DNA from: Ectothiorhodospiraceae bacterium
GTDB lineage: Bacteria; Pseudomonadota; Gammaproteobacteria; Nitrococcales; AK92
Direction of reading: 5' to 3'
DNA: 8,285 nt
Assembly (NCBI GenBank): GCA_029263635.1
Contig: JAJUFY010000083.1
Span: 1-8,285 of the forward strand
In this document: positions 5,544 to 8,285 of the stretch, one piece after another
How positions within the stretch are numbered: position 1 is the first letter of the stretch
Layout: each line of letters begins with the position of its first letter
Translations under genes and position numbers: made by a program
Notes under the pieces: generated by a model
Seen by the model: the letters and a program-made list of their open reading frames with translations, nothing else
Told to the model about the DNA's origin: nothing
Databases searched by the model: none

Positions 5544-5836
5544 GCCACAGCGACGGATGCCACGGTCTGCGGCTGGACCCGCCGGTCCGTGAGGACGCCC
5601 GGCGGCGGCTGCTGTCGGTGAAGGGCCACGTCGAGGGCATCCTGCGCATGCTCGAGAACGAGCAGGTCTATTGCGTGGACGTGCTCAAGCAGATCAAGGC
5701 CGTCGACGGCGCGCTCAACAAGATCGGCGATCTGATCCTGAAAAGCCACCTGCGCAGCCACGTGGTGACCGCGCACGAACGTGGCGACGAGGACCGGGTG
5801 GTGGACGAGCTGATGGAAATCCTCAAATACCGCTAG
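5540..5836 (+). CDS. csoR: CsoR/RcnR-family metal-sensing repressor
   Basis: This 98-residue, all-helical protein belongs to the CsoR/RcnR (DUF156) family of tetrameric repressors that leave DNA when metal binds. The ligand positions are Cys45, His70 and His74, matching Cys36, His61 and Cys65 of M. tuberculosis CsoR by spacing (25 and 4 residues); the third ligand is therefore His, as in the nickel/cobalt sensor RcnR. Yet the two residues that form the copper-sensing second shell in CsoR (Tyr35, Glu81) are also matched here by Tyr44 and Glu90. The N-terminus adds His3, Cys7 and His8 as further possible ligands. The start overlaps the copZ stop by 4 bases, with GAGGTGG upstream. Context (copZ, copA) argues for Cu(I) as inducer; nickel or cobalt cannot be excluded from the ligands alone. 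Confidence 0.9.
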   Translation: MSHSDGCHGLRLDPPVREDARRRLLSVKGHVEGILRMLENEQVYCVDVLKQIKAVDGALNKIGDLILKSHLRSHVVTAHERGDEDRVVDELMEILKYR

Positions 5837-5847
5837 GGACACCAAGC

Positions 5848-6198
5848 ATGAAGCCCAAGCTGAAGGCCGCCTTCGCCGCCGAGATGGACGCTGCCCGCAC
5901 TCTCTACCGGGCCGGCGAGTTCGCCGCCTGCTTCCGCCACCTGGAGCGGGCCCACATCCTCGGTCAGCGCTACTACCTGCCTCACCTGACCAGCCATTAC
6001 TGGATGTTCAAGGTCGGACTCAGGACCCGCGATCTGCGCGAGATCGTCGGCCAGATCCTGCGGATGCTGGCATCGGCAGGATCACTGATCGGCGTCGTCC
6101 CGGTCGGCAACACCGGCGGAGCCAATGTGCCGGCCCTGAAGCCGATGCCGATCCCGGCCGATCTCCAGCACTACTTCGTCGAGCGACAGAGCACATGA
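5848..6198 (+). CDS. DUF3703-family protein of unknown function
   Basis: I recognise this 116-residue protein as DUF3703, a family without an assigned role that is met near metal-transport genes. No signal peptide or membrane helix is visible, so it should be cytosolic. The first half looks like a helical-hairpin (TPR-like) unit: an [11 protein letters not shown] helix and a [12 protein letters not shown] helix, followed by a histidine series His31, His36, His46 and His50 with Cys28. The second half has a hydrophobic segment and a Gly/Pro-rich stretch (GNTGGAN, then PMPIPAD). The His/Cys series could bind metal, but nothing proves it. An AGGGA Shine-Dalgarno lies about 8 bases upstream; the gene starts 11 bases after the repressor stop and overlaps copA by 4 bases (ATGA at 6195-6198), so it is made together with the pump. 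It could be an assembly or regulatory partner of CopA. Confidence 0.85.
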   Translation: MKPKLKAAFAAEMDAARTLYRAGEFAACFRHLERAHILGQRYYLPHLTSHYWMFKVGLRTRDLREIVGQILRMLASAGSLIGVVPVGNTGGANVPALKPMPIPADLQHYFVERQST

Positions 6199-8285
6199 AC
6201 CAGCAGTTGAGCATCGGCATCCAGGGCATGACCTGCGCCGCCTGCGTCGGTCGGGTCGAGCGCGCCCTCAAAAAACAATCGGGCGTGGTCGATGCCCGGG
6301 TCAATCTGGCCACCGAGAAAGCAGTGGTCGATGTAACCGACGCCTCGGCGCGGCAACTGGTCGCTGCCATCGCCGATGCCGGCTACCAGCCGGTCACCGC
6401 AACCGCCGAATTCGGCGTCCACGGCATGACCTGTGCGTCCTGCGTGTCGCGCGTGGAACGGGTGCTGAACAAGCTGCCCGGGGTACTGGAGGCAAGCGTC
6501 AACCTTGCCACCGAGAGGGTCCAGGTCCGCTACCTGCCGGAGCTGGTATCGCCGCCGCGCCTGCAGGCAGCGGTCCGGGATGCCGGCTACCAGCCGCGGG
6601 ACCTGAGCCAGCCGGCGGCACCGGCGGCCGATGACGGCGAGCGGGACGCCCTGCGCCGGCAGGTCTGGTTCGCCGCCGCCTTTACCATCCCGCTGGTGAT
6701 CGTCGGCATGGGCAAGATGACGCCGGGGCTGGAACAGCTGTTCATGCAGGTGATGCCCCACCGCGGCTGGATGTGGCTGGAGTGGCTGCTCGCCACCCCG
6801 GTGCTGTTCGTCGCCGGCCGCCGCTTCTTCACCAGCGGCTATGCCGAGCTCAAGCACCGCAGCCCTGGCATGAACAGCCTGGTGATGATCGGCGCCAGCG
6901 CGGCGTATCTCTACTCGGTCGCCGCCCTGCTGATCCCGCAGGCCTTCCCGGCCGGCACTGCCGAGACCTATTTCGAGGCAGCCGGCGTGATCGTCACCCT
7001 GATCCTGGTCGGCCGCTACCTGGAGCACATCGCCAGGGGCCGGACCTCGGCCGCCATCAAGAAGCTGCTGCAGCTGCAGGCCAAGACCGCCCGCGTGCTG
7101 CGCGACGGCGAGGCCGTGGAGCTGCCGGTAGAGGCAGTGATGCCGGGCGACCGCATCCTGGTGCGGCCGGGCGAGCGGATTCCCGTCGACGGCGTGGTCG
7201 AGGACGGTCAGTCCTATGTCGACGAATCCATGATCACTGGCGAGCCGGTGCCGGTTGCCAAGGCCGCCGGCGCCGAGCTGGTGGGCGGCACGGTCAACCG
7301 CAACGGCGCCCTCACCTTCCGGGCCACCCGGGTCGGAGCGGACACCGTGCTCAGCCAGATCATCCGCATGGTCGAGGCCGCGCAAGCCGAAAAGCCGCCG
7401 ATCCAGCAGCTCGCCGACCAGATTGCCGGCGTGTTCGTGCCGGTGGTACTGGTGATCGCGGCGCTCACCTTCGGCATCTGGCTCGGCTTCGGGCCGCAAC
7501 CGGCGCTGTCCTTCGCTTTCGTCACGGCGGTAAGCGTGCTGCTGATCGCCTGCCCCTGCGCCATGGGGCTGGCAACGCCGACCGCCATCATGGTGGGCAC
7601 CGGCAAAGGCGCCGAACTCGGCGTGCTGTTCCGCAAGGGAGCGGCCCTGGAGACACTCGCCAAGGTCGACACGGTGGTGCTGGACAAGACCGGCACGCTG
7701 ACCCGCGGCCAGCTGGAGCTGACCGACCTGATCGTGCTCGATGGCGACGAGGCCGAGGTACTGGCTCTGGTAGCCGCTGCGGAATCGCGCAGCGAGCATC
7801 CGATCGCCGAGGCCATTGCTCGGGCAGCCGCGGAACGGGGGCTTGCGCTGCCGGCAGTCGAGCGCTTTGCCGCCGAGCCGGGCTGGGGCGTGGAAGCGCA
7901 GGTTGCGGGGCGGACCGTGCAGGTCGGCGCCGACCGCTACATGAAGCGCCTGGGCATCCCTCTCGGCGAGGCCGGGGCGCGCGCCCGCGCGCTGGCGGCA
8001 CAGGCCAAGAGCCCGCTGTATGCCGCCGTCGACGGCCGGATGGCGGCGGTGTTTGCGGTGGCCGACTCGCTCAAGGACGGCTCGCGCGAGGCCATCGCCG
8101 CGCTCAAGGCGCAGGGCCTGGAGGTTGCCATGCTCACCGGCGACAACCGTGCCACGGCCGACGCGATCGCGCGTGAGGTCGGGATCGAGCAGGTACTGGC
8201 GGAGGTACTGCCGGATCAGAAGGCGGCAGAGGTCAAGCGGCTGCAGGCGGAAGGGCGGCGGGTCGCCTTCGTCGGCGATGGCATC
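6195..8285 (+). CDS. copA: CopA Cu(I)-exporting P1B-type ATPase (3' end beyond window)
   Basis: This is an inner-membrane pump that uses ATP to export Cu(I) from the cytosol. The 697 visible residues show two N-terminal HMA domains (GMTCAAC, Cys14/Cys17; GMTCASC, Cys80/Cys83), membrane helices from about residue 155, the actuator motif TGEP (348-351), the transport-site CPC (Cys453, Cys455) in [11 protein letters not shown], the phosphorylated Asp497 in DKTGTLT, the P1B signature SEHP (His535-Pro536), TGDN (648-651) and the beginning of GDGIND (694-697). The frame is open to the right edge; about 100 residues including the last two helices, with the remaining copper-site residues, are missing. 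The ATG lies inside the stop of the DUF3703 gene, with only a weak Shine-Dalgarno-like GAGCGA upstream, so translation is probably coupled. CPC and the two HMA domains favour Cu(I) (possibly Ag(I)) over zinc, cadmium or lead. Confidence 0.96.
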   Translation, partial: MNQQLSIGIQGMTCAACVGRVERALKKQSGVVDARVNLATEKAVVDVTDASARQLVAAIADAGYQPVTATAEFGVHGMTCASCVSRVERVLNKLPGVLEASVNLATERVQVRYLPELVSPPRLQAAVRDAGYQPRDLSQPAAPAADDGERDALRRQVWFAAAFTIPLVIVGMGKMTPGLEQLFMQVMPHRGWMWLEWLLATPVLFVAGRRFFTSGYAELKHRSPGMNSLVMIGASAAYLYSVAALLIPQAFPAGTAETYFEAAGVIVTLILVGRYLEHIARGRTSAAIKKLLQLQAKTARVLRDGEAVELPVEAVMPGDRILVRPGERIPVDGVVEDGQSYVDESMITGEPVPVAKAAGAELVGGTVNRNGALTFRATRVGADTVLSQIIRMVEAAQAEKPPIQQLADQIAGVFVPVVLVIAALTFGIWLGFGPQPALSFAFVTAVSVLLIACPCAMGLATPTAIMVGTGKGAELGVLFRKGAALETLAKVDTVVLDKTGTLTRGQLELTDLIVLDGDEAEVLALVAAAESRSEHPIAEAIARAAAERGLALPAVERFAAEPGWGVEAQVAGRTVQVGADRYMKRLGIPLGEAGARARALAAQAKSPLYAAVDGRMAAVFAVADSLKDGSREAIAALKAQGLEVAMLTGDNRATADAIAREVGIEQVLAEVLPDQKAAEVKRLQAEGRRVAFVGDGI

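Noticed and set aside
6171..7799. 542-residue open frame on the minus strand opposite copA
   Set aside because: Composition is Gln/His/Asp/Gly-rich with no domain; it is the antisense shadow of GC-rich copA codons.
6773..8176. 467-residue open frame on the plus strand inside copA
   Set aside because: It is Arg/Gly-rich and out of frame with copA, whose motifs run unbroken across the same bases.

Overview
The window is GC-rich, densely packed bacterial DNA (roughly two thirds GC by eye, third codon positions mostly G or C). The gene set (TrxC with an N-terminal zinc ribbon, a PilZ protein, a lipoprotein M48 peptidase, a DUF411 protein, a CopZ/CopA pair) fits a free-living proteobacterium, most likely a gammaproteobacterium. 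I cannot name a genus. No RNA genes, insertion sequences, phage genes or CRISPR arrays were seen, and no gene-free stretch exceeds about 160 bases.

Left part (1-3083, + strand): the 3' part of an ABC exporter with fused membrane and ATPase domains (start cut by the window edge), a 148-base gap, then thioredoxin 2 (trxC) overlapping by 4 bases a PAP2-type membrane phosphatase that starts with GTG.

Middle (3100-4838, - strand): an M48 metallopeptidase lipoprotein followed 32 bases later by a PilZ-domain protein, then, further along the + coordinate, a secreted DUF411/CopG-type copper protein. The PAP2 and PilZ genes converge with only 16 bases between their stops.

Right part (4389-8285): a copper-handling locus with two divergent arms. 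The leftward arm holds a single-domain HMA metallochaperone and then the DUF411 protein. The rightward arm is copZ - csoR-like repressor - DUF3703 gene - copA, with 4-base overlaps at copZ/csoR and DUF3703/copA and an 11-base gap between csoR and the DUF3703 gene. The 158-base intergenic region holds a recognisable -35 hexamer and a G/C-tract palindrome of the kind bound by CsoR/RcnR-family repressors, placed where the start of transcription would be. The expected logic is that copper relieves repression, CopZ and the second HMA protein carry Cu(I) in the cytosol, CopA pumps it out (its last ~100 residues lie beyond the window), and the DUF411 protein handles copper in the periplasm. The least understood member is the DUF3703 protein, locked between repressor and pump by tight spacing. 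The repressor itself carries an unusual ligand set (Cys-His-His with copper-type second-shell residues).
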